The position numbers were made by a program, and so were the translations under genes. The notes beneath the pieces are model-generated. The model had not been told where the DNA came from. It made no database searches and saw nothing but the letters and a program-made list of their open reading frames with translations. A stretch of 64,000 nucleotides of DNA. It comes from Leifsonia sp052114085 (lineage in GTDB: Bacteria; Actinomycetota; Actinomycetes; Actinomycetales; Microbacteriaceae). Every line of letters starts with the position of its first letter. The first letter of the stretch is position 1. Below, in pieces: positions 56,836-64,000 of this stretch. The stretch is taken from assembly GCF_052114085.1 (NCBI RefSeq), contig NZ_JBFREB010000001.1:1922001-1986000 (forward strand). Direction: 5' to 3'.

Positions 56836-57447
56836 GTGCCGACACCGACATCCCCACCGCAGCATCCGGCGGAGTTCGCCACGGCGCTGCAGTCCATTCG
56901 AGCCGCAGTGTCGCGTCCGGAGCTCGTGATCGAGGAGATCCCCGCGCCCGCGCAGCTCGCGCCGTACTCCGTCGCGCTCGCGGCCGACGTGCGGCCGGCA
57001 CGGCACGGGAGCGATTCGGACCTCGGGACCGGGCGCTTCATCCTGCTCTACGACCCCGACGAGCCCGAGGCATGGGGTGGCCCGTTCCGCATCGTCTGCT
57101 TCGCTCAGGCGCCGCTCGAGACCGACATCGGGCTCGACCCGTTCCTCGCCGACGTGGCGTGGTCGTGGCTGGTGGATGCGCTGGATGCGCGCCACGCGCG
57201 CTACACCGCCGCGAGCGGCACGGCCACCAAGATCATCTCGACCGGCTTCGGCGAGCTGGCCGCGCAGGGCGACGGCTCGCAGATCGAGCTGCGCGCATCC
57301 TGGAGTCCCCTCGAGTCGGACGTCTCGGCGCACGTCGAGGGCTGGGGCGAGCTGCTCTGCATGCTCGCCGGGCTGCCGCCGACCGGCGAGGGGGTCAGCC
57401 TGCTGAGCGCCCGGTCGACTTCGCCTCGAAGGACACCGCGTGGCTGA
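56836..57447 (+). CDS. DUF3000 protein
   Basis: 203 residues from GTG (PTPTSPPQHPAEFATALQSI). The core PYSVALAADVR...GTGRFILLYDPDEPEAWGGPFRIVCFAQAPLETDIG matches the actinobacterial DUF3000 family, which has no known function. It precedes and overlaps (8 bp) an RNase D gene, a conserved actinobacterial pair; that points to a role in RNA metabolism. The frame open far upstream of the GTG runs antisense to the hydrolase gene and is rejected. Confidence 0.85.
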   Translation: MPTPTSPPQHPAEFATALQSIRAAVSRPELVIEEIPAPAQLAPYSVALAADVRPARHGSDSDLGTGRFILLYDPDEPEAWGGPFRIVCFAQAPLETDIGLDPFLADVAWSWLVDALDARHARYTAASGTATKIISTGFGELAAQGDGSQIELRASWSPLESDVSAHVEGWGELLCMLAGLPPTGEGVSLLSARSTSPRRTPRG

Positions 57448-58636
57448 ACACACCGTCATCGACACGCGCGCCGGCTATCTGGCGGCTGTCGACCGCATCG
57501 CCGCAGGCACCGGACCCATCGCGGTGGACGCGGAGCGGGCCAGCGGCTTCCGATATTCACAGCGCGCCTACCTCATCCAGGTGTTCCGCCGCGGGTCGGG
57601 GACGTTCCTGTTCGACCCGCCGGCGGTCGGACGCTTCGACGAGCTGGACGCGGCCATCCACGACGACGAGTGGGTGCTGCACGCGGCCACCCAAGACCTC
57701 ACCTGCCTGCGCGAGGTCGGACTCGACCCCTCGATCATCTTCGACACCGAACTGGCGGCACGGCTGCTCGGGTTGCCGCGCGTCGGCCTCGGAACGGTCG
57801 TCGAGGAGCTGCTCGGCATCCACCTGGCGAAGGAGCACAGCGCGGCCGACTGGTCGACGCGTCCCCTCCCCGAACCCTGGCTGAACTACGCGGCGCTCGA
57901 CGTCGAGCTGCTGCCGGACCTGCGGGACGCGATCGCCGCACTGCTCGACGAGGCGGGCAAGCTGGACATCGCGCGGCAGGAGTTCGCCGACGAGCTGGTC
58001 CGCGAGCTGACTCCTGTCCGCACTGAACCGTGGCGGCGGCTCTCCGGCGTCCACTCGATCCGCGGACTGCGCAACCTCGCCGTGGCCCGCGAGCTGTGGC
58101 TGAGCCGGGATGCGCTCGCACGCGAGACCGACACGGCACCCGGCCGCCTGGTGCCCGACGCGTCCCTCACCGCCGCCGCGAAGGCCATGCCGGACAGCAA
58201 GCGCGCCCTTGCGGCCATGCGGGAGTTCACCGGCCGTGCCAGTCGCACCGAGATCGATCGCTGGTGGGCCGCCATCGAGGCCGGTCGTGAGACCTCCGAC
58301 CTGCCCGTGCTGCGCGGGAACGGCGACAGCCTCCCGCCGCCCCGTGCGTGGTCGGACCGGAATCCGGAAGCCGACGCGCGACTGAAAGCAGCGCGGACGG
58401 CGCTGACCGCGGTCTCGGAGGAGCGCTCCATCCCCCTGGAGAACCTCCTCACGCCCGACACCCTGCGCCGTGTCGCCTGGAATCCGCCCACGGAGATCAC
58501 GCCCGCGTCGATCGGCGAAGCGCTTTCCGAGCACGGCGCCCGGCCGTGGCAGGTTGCCGCTACCTCACAGGTGATCGCCCAGGCCTTTGTGGAAAGTACC
58601 CAAAGCGACGACGAGGGGTCCGAGCCCGCTTCGTAG
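57440..58636 (+). CDS. rnd: Ribonuclease D-like 3'-5' exonuclease with HRDC domain
   Basis: 398 residues from GTG (AEHTVIDTRAGYLAAV). DEDD exonuclease motifs: AVDAERASG (Asp30, Glu32), HAATQDLTCLREV (Asp), and YAALDVELLPDL (Asp with Tyr in the expected spacing). The HRDC domain lies around 205-290 (RGLRNLAVARELWLSRDALARE). A C-terminal extension of about 100 residues is typical of actinobacterial RNase D-like proteins. Coupled to DUF3000. Confidence 0.92.
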   Translation: MAEHTVIDTRAGYLAAVDRIAAGTGPIAVDAERASGFRYSQRAYLIQVFRRGSGTFLFDPPAVGRFDELDAAIHDDEWVLHAATQDLTCLREVGLDPSIIFDTELAARLLGLPRVGLGTVVEELLGIHLAKEHSAADWSTRPLPEPWLNYAALDVELLPDLRDAIAALLDEAGKLDIARQEFADELVRELTPVRTEPWRRLSGVHSIRGLRNLAVARELWLSRDALARETDTAPGRLVPDASLTAAAKAMPDSKRALAAMREFTGRASRTEIDRWWAAIEAGRETSDLPVLRGNGDSLPPPRAWSDRNPEADARLKAARTALTAVSEERSIPLENLLTPDTLRRVAWNPPTEITPASIGEALSEHGARPWQVAATSQVIAQAFVESTQSDDEGSEPAS

Positions 58637-58709
58637 GAAGGATCAAACGATTCTGTTCGTGCACAGCGGTGTACCTAGGATCGTTTCCGACCTTGATTTG
58701 GGAGGCATT

Positions 58710-59918
58710 GTGGCCGAGAAGAACGAAGTCGTGTTCGTCGACGGAGTCCGCACTCCGTTCGGACGAGCCGGCGAAAAAGGGCAGTACTGGAACACTCGCG
58801 CGGACGACCTCGTCGTGAAGGCGATGATCGGACTGCTCGAGCGCAATCCCGAGGTGCCGAAGGACCGCATCGACGATGTCGCCATCGCCGCCACCACCCA
58901 GCAGGGCGACCAGGGCCTGACCCTCGGCCGCACCGCCGCGCTCCTCGCGGGCCTGCCGAAGTCGGTCCCCGGGTTCGCCATCGACCGCATGTGCGCCGGC
59001 GCCATGACCAGCGTCACCACGCTCGGCTCGGGAGTCGCGTTCGGCGCATACGACCTCGTCATCGCCGGCGGCGTCGAGCACATGGGCCGCCACCCGATGG
59101 GCTTCGGCGCCGACCCGAACCCGCGCTTCCTCTCCGAGAAGATGGTGGCCGAGGACGCCCTGAACATGGGCATGACGGCCGAACGCATCCACGACCGGTT
59201 CCCCGCGCTCACCAAGGAGCGCTCGGACCGCTTCGCGATGCGCAGCCAGCACAAACTGGCCGCCGCTTACGAGGCGGGCAAGATCCAGCCGGATCTGGTG
59301 CCGGTCGCGATCCGCTCCGAGTCCGGCTGGGGCCTCGCCTCGCAGGACGAGGGGATGCGCCCGCAGACCACCATGGAGGGCCTCGCCACGCTGAAGACGC
59401 CGTTCCGTCCGCACGGGCGCGTCACCGCGGGCAACTCGTCCCCGCTCACCGACGGCGCCACCGCATCCCTCCTCGCGTCGCACGACGCGGTGAAGGAGCT
59501 CGGCCTCACGCCGAAGATGCGGATGGTGAGCTTCGCGTTCGCCGGCGTCGAGCCGGAGATCATGGGCCTCGGCCCTGTCCCGTCCACGGAGAAGGCGCTG
59601 CGCAAGGCCGGCCTGACCATCGACGACATCGGGCTGTTCGAGCTGAACGAGGCGTTCGCCATCCAGGTGCTCTCGTTCCTCGACCACTTCGGGATCGCCG
59701 ACGAGGACCCGCGGGTCAACCAGTGGGGCGGCGCGATCGCGATGGGTCACCCGCTCGCAGCGAGCGGCGTGCGGCTGATGATCCAGCTGGCCGCCCAGTT
59801 CGCCGAGCACCCCGAGGTGCGGTACGGCATCACCGCGATGTGCGTCGGCCTCGGCCAGGGCGGCACCGTGATCTGGGAGAACCCCAACTACGACAAGCGC
59901 GCTGCGCGGAAGGGCTGA
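58710..59918 (+). CDS. fadA: Acetyl-CoA acyltransferase (3-ketoacyl-CoA thiolase), FadA-like
   Basis: 402 residues from GTG with GGGAGG just upstream (VAEKNEVVFVDGVRTPFGRAG). Cys95 (DRMCAGAMTSV) is the acyl nucleophile; NEAFAIQ, GHPLAASG with His and AMCVGLGQGG with the second Cys complete the active site. It lies 7 bp before the FadB-like gene, so the two make a trifunctional beta-oxidation pair. TAGGAT at 58676-58681 may be the -10. Confidence 0.95.
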   Translation: MAEKNEVVFVDGVRTPFGRAGEKGQYWNTRADDLVVKAMIGLLERNPEVPKDRIDDVAIAATTQQGDQGLTLGRTAALLAGLPKSVPGFAIDRMCAGAMTSVTTLGSGVAFGAYDLVIAGGVEHMGRHPMGFGADPNPRFLSEKMVAEDALNMGMTAERIHDRFPALTKERSDRFAMRSQHKLAAAYEAGKIQPDLVPVAIRSESGWGLASQDEGMRPQTTMEGLATLKTPFRPHGRVTAGNSSPLTDGATASLLASHDAVKELGLTPKMRMVSFAFAGVEPEIMGLGPVPSTEKALRKAGLTIDDIGLFELNEAFAIQVLSFLDHFGIADEDPRVNQWGGAIAMGHPLAASGVRLMIQLAAQFAEHPEVRYGITAMCVGLGQGGTVIWENPNYDKRAARKG

Positions 59919-59925
59919 GTCACCC

Positions 59926-62064
59926 GTGACGGATTACAGCAAGATCGATTTCAGCCCACTCGAGGTCGTCGCCGGCGACGAGGTGGTCACCCACGCGTTC
60001 GTGAAGGATGTGCCTCTGCCGAGCGGCAAGACCATCGCCCTCGTGACGCTCGACAACGGCCGCGACCACACCCGCCCGAACACCCTGGGCCCCGCCACCC
60101 TGCTGGAGCTCGGCCGCGTGTTCGACGAGCTCACCGAGCGCGCGGGTCGCGGTGAGATCGACGCGGTCGCCGTCACCGGCAAGCCGTTCATCCTCGCCGC
60201 GGGAGCCGATCTCAGCCGGGTGAGCGACATCCCGAGCGTCGAGGTGGCGAAGCTGCTCCCCCAGCTGGGCCACTACGTCCTCGGCAAGCAGGCTACCTTC
60301 GGCGTCCCGTCGTTCGTGTTCACGAACGGCCTGGCGCTCGGCGGCGGCGTGGAGATCGGCCTCAACGCCGACTACCGCACGATCGACCGCAACACGGCCG
60401 CTTTCGCCCTGCCCGAGGTCTTCCTCGGCCTCATCCCCGGCTGGGGCGGAGCGACGATCCTGCCCAACCTCATCGGCATCGAGAACGCGCTCAAGGTCAT
60501 CGTCGAGAACCCGCTCAAGCAGAACCGCATGCTGAAAGCCCAGGAGGTGTTCGACCTCGGGATCGCGGACGCGATCTTCGACTCGGCGAACTTCCTCGAG
60601 GACTCGCTTAAGTGGGCCGACCAGGTCCTCACCGGTGCCGTGGTCGTGAAGCGACCGAACGAGCCGGGCAAGATCGAGCGGATGGTCAAGTGGGACGCGG
60701 CCATCGGCATCGCCCGCAAGATGCTGGAGTCCCGCATCGGCACCGTGCCGAAGTCGCCGTACAAGGCGCTCGACCTGCTGAAGGCAGCCAAGGCCAACGA
60801 CCGCGCTGCCGGTTTCGAGCTCGAGGACGACGCGCTCGCGGAACTCATCGCGGGCGACCAGTTCCAGGCGAGCATCTACGCGTTCAACCTGGTGCAGAAG
60901 CGCGCCAAGCGCCCGGCCGGCGCCCCCGACAAGAAGCTGGCGAAGAAGGTCACCAAGATCGGCGTCATCGGTGCCGGTTACATGGCCAGCCAGTTCGCCC
61001 TGCTGTTCGTGCGCCGCCTCCGGGTGCCGGTGGTCATCACCGACCTCGATCAGGCGCACGTCGACAAGGGTGTCGCGTACATCCACGACGAGATCGGAAA
61101 GCTTCAGGAGAAGGACCGCATCTCCCCCGACGAGGCGAACCGGCTGCGCGCGCTGGTCACCGGCACCACCGACAAAGCCGACTTCGCGGACTGCGACTGG
61201 GTCATCGAAGCCGTCTTCGAGGAACTCGGTGTGAAGCAGGACGTGTTCGAGCAGGTCGAGCAGTTCATCTCGGACGAGGCCGTGCTGGCGACCAACACCT
61301 CCTCCCTTTCGGTGGAGCAGATCGGCGCCAAGCTGAAGCACCCGGAGCGCCTGGTGGGCTTCCACTTCTTCACCCCGGTCGCCGTCATGCCGCTCATCGA
61401 GGTGGTCAACACCCCGCAGACCGACGAGGCGACCCTCTCCACCGCAATGGTGACCGCGGCCGCCCTCAAGAAGAACGCGGTCATCACCGCCGACACCCCC
61501 GGATTCGTCGTCAACCGTGTGCTGGCGAAGATCCTCGGGGACGCGATGCACGCGGTGGACGACGGCACCCCGTTCGAGGTCGTCGACGAGGCCATCGCGC
61601 CGCTCGGCCTCCCGATGGCACCGTCCGCTCTGCTCGACCTGGTCGGGCTGAAGGTCGGCGCACACGTGCTCGACACCCACCACGCGGCGTTCCCTGACCG
61701 CTTCTACCGCTCCGAGAACCTCCACAAGCTGGCCGAGTACGGCACGCTTCTGGAGAAGGACGCCAAGGGCCGGGTGAAGGGCCTCGACAAGGGCGCGGCG
61801 AAGATCGTCTCCGGAGGCAAGAACCCCTGGACGAAGGAGCAGATCCTCCGCACGCTGGAGGACGGCCTGGCCGATGAGATCCACCGCATGCTGGTGGACG
61901 ACCACGTCGTGGAGGCGCCAGAGGACATCGACCTCTGCATGATCCTCGGCGCCGGCTTCCCCTTCCAGATGGGCGGCATCACGCCGTACCTCGACCGTGT
62001 GGGGGCATCCGACCGCGTGTTCGGCGACACGTTCCACCACCCGCTGGTCCGGGGCGTCGCGTAG
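59926..62064 (+). CDS. fadB: FadB-like multifunctional enoyl-CoA hydratase / 3-hydroxyacyl-CoA dehydrogenase
   Basis: 712 residues from GTG (TDYSKIDFSPLEVVAG). The enoyl-CoA hydratase domain (1 to about 300) shows LAAGADLSRVSD and GLALGGGVEIGLNADYR; the NAD domain starts about residue 340 (TKIGVIGAGYMASQFALLF), with FHFFTPVAVMPLIEVV and the hydroxyacyl-dehydrogenase C-terminal domains (APLGLPMAPSALLDLVGL). With the thiolase it forms a fatty-acid oxidation unit. Ends at a strong terminator. Confidence 0.96.
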   Translation: MTDYSKIDFSPLEVVAGDEVVTHAFVKDVPLPSGKTIALVTLDNGRDHTRPNTLGPATLLELGRVFDELTERAGRGEIDAVAVTGKPFILAAGADLSRVSDIPSVEVAKLLPQLGHYVLGKQATFGVPSFVFTNGLALGGGVEIGLNADYRTIDRNTAAFALPEVFLGLIPGWGGATILPNLIGIENALKVIVENPLKQNRMLKAQEVFDLGIADAIFDSANFLEDSLKWADQVLTGAVVVKRPNEPGKIERMVKWDAAIGIARKMLESRIGTVPKSPYKALDLLKAAKANDRAAGFELEDDALAELIAGDQFQASIYAFNLVQKRAKRPAGAPDKKLAKKVTKIGVIGAGYMASQFALLFVRRLRVPVVITDLDQAHVDKGVAYIHDEIGKLQEKDRISPDEANRLRALVTGTTDKADFADCDWVIEAVFEELGVKQDVFEQVEQFISDEAVLATNTSSLSVEQIGAKLKHPERLVGFHFFTPVAVMPLIEVVNTPQTDEATLSTAMVTAAALKKNAVITADTPGFVVNRVLAKILGDAMHAVDDGTPFEVVDEAIAPLGLPMAPSALLDLVGLKVGAHVLDTHHAAFPDRFYRSENLHKLAEYGTLLEKDAKGRVKGLDKGAAKIVSGGKNPWTKEQILRTLEDGLADEIHRMLVDDHVVEAPEDIDLCMILGAGFPFQMGGITPYLDRVGASDRVFGDTFHHPLVRGVA

Positions 62065-62082
62065 CGCGCACCGACCGTTCAT

Positions 62083-62119
62083 CGAGAAGGCCCGCCCCGG
62101 TTCACCGGGGCGGGCCTTC
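62083..62119 (+). terminator. Terminator after fadB, left copy of a 37-bp repeat
   Basis: AAGGCCCGCCCCGG (62087-62100) pairs fully with CCGGGGCGGGCCTT (62105-62118) around TTCA, then TCGTC. The 37 bp are repeated at 63411-63447 with one mismatch (C at 62095, T at 63423). Confidence 0.85.
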
Positions 62120-62254
62120 GTCATGATCGCGGCTGGCTCTCGTCTGAGTAGTTGAGGCCTGTTGCCTCCGGATCGATGACATCGACCTCTCCGGTCTACC
62201 GGGTGGAGGACGCTAGCAGTCAACGACGCTCAACGATGATCGAGAGCGGAAATA

Positions 62255-63187
62255 ATGAGATTACGAGAACGTGTCGGGATGGGAACGGTAATCGCGTTCG
62301 CTGCGAGTCTGTCTCTAACGGGCGCTGGCCCGGCTAGCGCTGCCAGCCAAGATTCAGAAGCCTTGACCGCAGTCGAAAGTGCGGCTCCGTCAGCAGTTGC
62401 CGCAGCGGCCAACGTCGTGACGAGGGATGCCGGTGTCCACGCGATCGACGCCAATGTCGCCGGAACGAACGTCACAGTACCCGTCGATCCAGCTGCAGGG
62501 ATCGTGCTGGGGACTGGAACGCAGGCCGTTTCCGTAGGGCTGCCTTTCGCGTCACATGCGGACGACGCCGCAAGGCAGAAGGCTGGAGTGGTTTCCTACG
62601 ACAACAACAACGGTTCCGCCACTGTTCCAGTCGTCCTGAACGATGGCACGCTGCAGATCAACACCGTCATATCCGACGCTTCCGCGCCGAAACGCTATGA
62701 CTATCCTCTCAACGTTCCTCGCGGCCAGCTCCTTCGGCTGACGGCAAACGGAGCGGCGATCGTTACGGACGATGACGGCAACATCAGCGCGATTGTGGCC
62801 GTCCCCTGGGCTAAGGATGCCAACGGTCGTGCGGTGTCGACGCACTTCGAGGTCAGCGGCAACACTTTGACTCAAGTGGTCGACTTCACGGCCGCCACGG
62901 CTTTCCCCGTGGTCGCCGACCCATCCGTTACCTGGTTGTGGTGGGGGCGGACAATCAAATACAGCACGTCCGAGACCAGGCAGGTCGCGAACTTCGCGGG
63001 TACCGCTCAAATGTTCTCGTACCTCTGCATCGTGGGTGGTCTTGCCGGCGCCGCATGCACCACCGCCGCGAATCTGGGTTTTCAGATCGTCAAAAACGCC
63101 GCAGTGAACGCATTGCGAGCAGGACGCTGTTTGCAGCTCAACATCCCCCACGTAGGACCGGGACTCCTCTATGACGTCAAGTGCTGA
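62255..63187 (+). CDS. Secreted protein of unknown function (possible bacteriocin-like)
   Basis: 310 residues starting MRLRERVGMGTVIAFAASLSL after GAGAGCGGAAAT. Residues 1-29 are a signal peptide (cleavage near ASA-A). A beta-rich domain (about 40-200) is followed by VDFTAATAFPVVADPSVTW, a motif I recall from other actinobacterial secreted proteins, then a hydrophobic Gly/Ala stretch (YLCIVGGLAGAACTT) and a Cys-rich end (RCLQLNIPHVGPGLLYDVKC). The DNA is less GC-rich than its neighbours. The next gene (small membrane protein) overlaps it by 17 bp. A toxin/immunity-type pair is possible but unproven. Confidence 0.72.
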   Translation: MRLRERVGMGTVIAFAASLSLTGAGPASAASQDSEALTAVESAAPSAVAAAANVVTRDAGVHAIDANVAGTNVTVPVDPAAGIVLGTGTQAVSVGLPFASHADDAARQKAGVVSYDNNNGSATVPVVLNDGTLQINTVISDASAPKRYDYPLNVPRGQLLRLTANGAAIVTDDDGNISAIVAVPWAKDANGRAVSTHFEVSGNTLTQVVDFTAATAFPVVADPSVTWLWWGRTIKYSTSETRQVANFAGTAQMFSYLCIVGGLAGAACTTAANLGFQIVKNAAVNALRAGRCLQLNIPHVGPGLLYDVKC

Positions 63188-63404
63188 GAACCCGAAGTCT
63201 TCGCTGTACAACCTCGTGGCGGACTTCTTCGTATCGGTCTTGGTAGGCGGCGCGATGGCCGCGGTGCTCGTGATGATCGACGCCTCATCGAGAGCTGTCC
63301 TCGCTACGGCGCTGGGTGGCCCCGGGGTGTACTTCCTCGGGCAGCGCTTTCGTCGGTTTCGATCGCACAAGCGATCCTCGGCGACCGCTGATCCCCGCTC
63401 CTGA
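63171..63404 (+). CDS. Small two-helix membrane protein
   Basis: 77 residues starting MTSSAENPKSSLYNLVADFF. Two hydrophobic helices (about 18-36, FVSVLVGGAMAAVLVMI, and 42-57, AVLATALGGPGVYFLG) and a basic tail RRFRSHKRS. It overlaps the secreted protein gene by 17 bp, so it is coupled to it. Size and topology would suit an immunity or export partner. No family recognised. Confidence 0.68.
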   Translation: MTSSAENPKSSLYNLVADFFVSVLVGGAMAAVLVMIDASSRAVLATALGGPGVYFLGQRFRRFRSHKRSSATADPRS

Positions 63405-63410
63405 AAGGTA

Positions 63411-63447
63411 CGAGAAGGCCCGTCCCGGTTCACCGGGGCGGGCCTTC
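63411..63447 (+). terminator. Terminator, right copy of the 37-bp repeat
   Basis: Same hairpin as at 62083-62119 with one change (C to T in the left arm, giving one G-T pair). Ends the two-gene cassette. Two such copies around foreign-looking genes suggest that the cassette arrived by recombination at the terminator. Confidence 0.82.
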
Positions 63448-63492
63448 TGGTCGTATCGTGGCGAGTGTCGGGGACGTAACGAGGAGGAACGC

Positions 63493-64000
63493 ATGGAGAA
63501 GATCACGCTGGGGACCGAGAAGCTCGAGGTGTCGCGCCTCGGGCTCGGCTGCATGGGGATGTCGGCCTTCTACACCGGGGCGGGCGCCGACGAGGCGGGA
63601 TCCATCCGCACCATCCACCGGGCCATCGACCTGGGCGTGACGTTCTTCGACACGGCCGAGATCTACGGTCCCTACACGAACGAGGAGCTGCTGGCGAAAG
63701 CCCTGGCGGACGGACGCCGCGAACGCGTCGTCGTCGCGACGAAGTTCGGGACCATCCTGCACCGCCAGAACGACGAGCGCGGCCTCGACGGCTCGCCCGA
63801 GAACATCCGTCTGTCGGTCGAGGGCTCCCTCCGACGTCTGCAGACCGACTACATCGACCTCTACTACCAGCACCGGATGGACCCGGGCACGCCGATCGAG
63901 GAGACCGTCGGCGCCCTCAAGGAGCTCATCAACGAGGGCAAGGTGCGTCACTACGGGCTCTCCGAGGCGGCGCCGGAGACGATCAAGCGGGCGAACGACG
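63493..64000 (+). CDS. Aldo/keto reductase, partial (3' end beyond window)
   Basis: 169 codons starting MEKITLGTEKLEVSRLGLGCMGM after GAGGAGGAACGC. NADPH-dependent carbonyl reductase of the AKR fold: GVTFFDTAEIYGPYTNEELL holds the catalytic Asp and Tyr, VVVATKFGT the Lys, and YYQHRMDPGTPIEETV the His. The pattern fits the AKR11/AKR13-like group. It reads through to the right edge of the window and is truncated only by that edge. Confidence 0.93.
   Translation, partial: MEKITLGTEKLEVSRLGLGCMGMSAFYTGAGADEAGSIRTIHRAIDLGVTFFDTAEIYGPYTNEELLAKALADGRRERVVVATKFGTILHRQNDERGLDGSPENIRLSVEGSLRRLQTDYIDLYYQHRMDPGTPIEETVGALKELINEGKVRHYGLSEAAPETIKRAND

Noticed and set aside
58560..62223. Large minus-strand frames opposite the thiolase and fadB genes
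   Set aside because: Composition is Arg/Asp/Val-rich shadow text, with no motifs, against well-defined beta-oxidation enzymes.

Overview
The window is high-GC actinobacterial DNA, and its gene content and order best fit the family Microbacteriaceae (Leifsonia-like; this is an inference from memory of gene order, not a database match). It holds compact, mostly ATGA-overlapped housekeeping operons, frequent GTG and TTG starts and a few apparently leaderless promoters. The DNA is roughly 70% GC by eye, and three patches (41.5-44.4 kb, 44.4-47.9 kb and 62.1-63.4 kb) look foreign or less GC-rich.

Region 1 (1-20.7 kb, mostly minus strand). One long series runs alaS, ruvX, mltG, aroE, aroC, aroK, aroB, aroQ, efp, nusB, a DsbA-like lipoprotein gene, pyrR and pyrB (cut by the left edge). 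It joins shikimate-pathway enzymes with translation, cell-wall and pyrimidine genes. The pyrR leader can fold into a PyrR-type RNA hairpin that covers the ribosome-binding site. Upstream lie two small membrane-protein genes, rpsD and rarA. Plus-strand genes for a membrane-anchored cyclophilin, a DUF349 protein and an AbiEi-like protein follow.

Region 2 (18.4-35.7 kb). A second minus-strand series runs yebC, ruvC, ruvA, ruvB, yajC, secD, secF, a rhodanese gene and rel (Holliday-junction processing, protein export, stringent response). Above it are pdxS and pdxT (vitamin B6 synthesis), a divergent MocR-type regulator, a pyridoxal kinase gene, and thrS with a HIT-protein gene.

Region 3 (35.8-41.5 kb). 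A secreted HNH nuclease carries cell-wall-binding repeats and an Excalibur domain. Next are an HTH/nucleotidyltransferase pair with a palindromic operator, and a NarL-type two-component system ending in a strong terminator.

Region 4 (41.5-48.5 kb). This is accessory DNA stacked against a tRNA-Val(GAC) gene. A PaeR7I/XhoI-like restriction-modification pair lies between 19-bp direct repeats. A decayed element follows (integrase fragment, terminase-like gene with a nonsense codon, frameshifted genes, excisionase-like HTH, GTTCC/GGAAC repeats), bounded by a 20-bp copy of the tRNA 3' end and the intact tRNA. A tRNA-Val, Cys, Gly, Val cluster closes the region.

Region 5 (48.5-64 kb). It holds a LysM-like lipoprotein, an orphan PemK-like toxin, an Amt paralogue lacking the twin histidines, a true amt gene with a well-spaced GlnR box, sufE, a thiosulfate sulfurtransferase, zapE, a hydrolase, DUF3000 and RNase D genes, and a thiolase/FadB-like beta-oxidation pair. 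A two-gene cassette (secreted protein plus small membrane protein) sits between nearly identical 37-bp terminators. An aldo/keto reductase gene is cut by the right edge.
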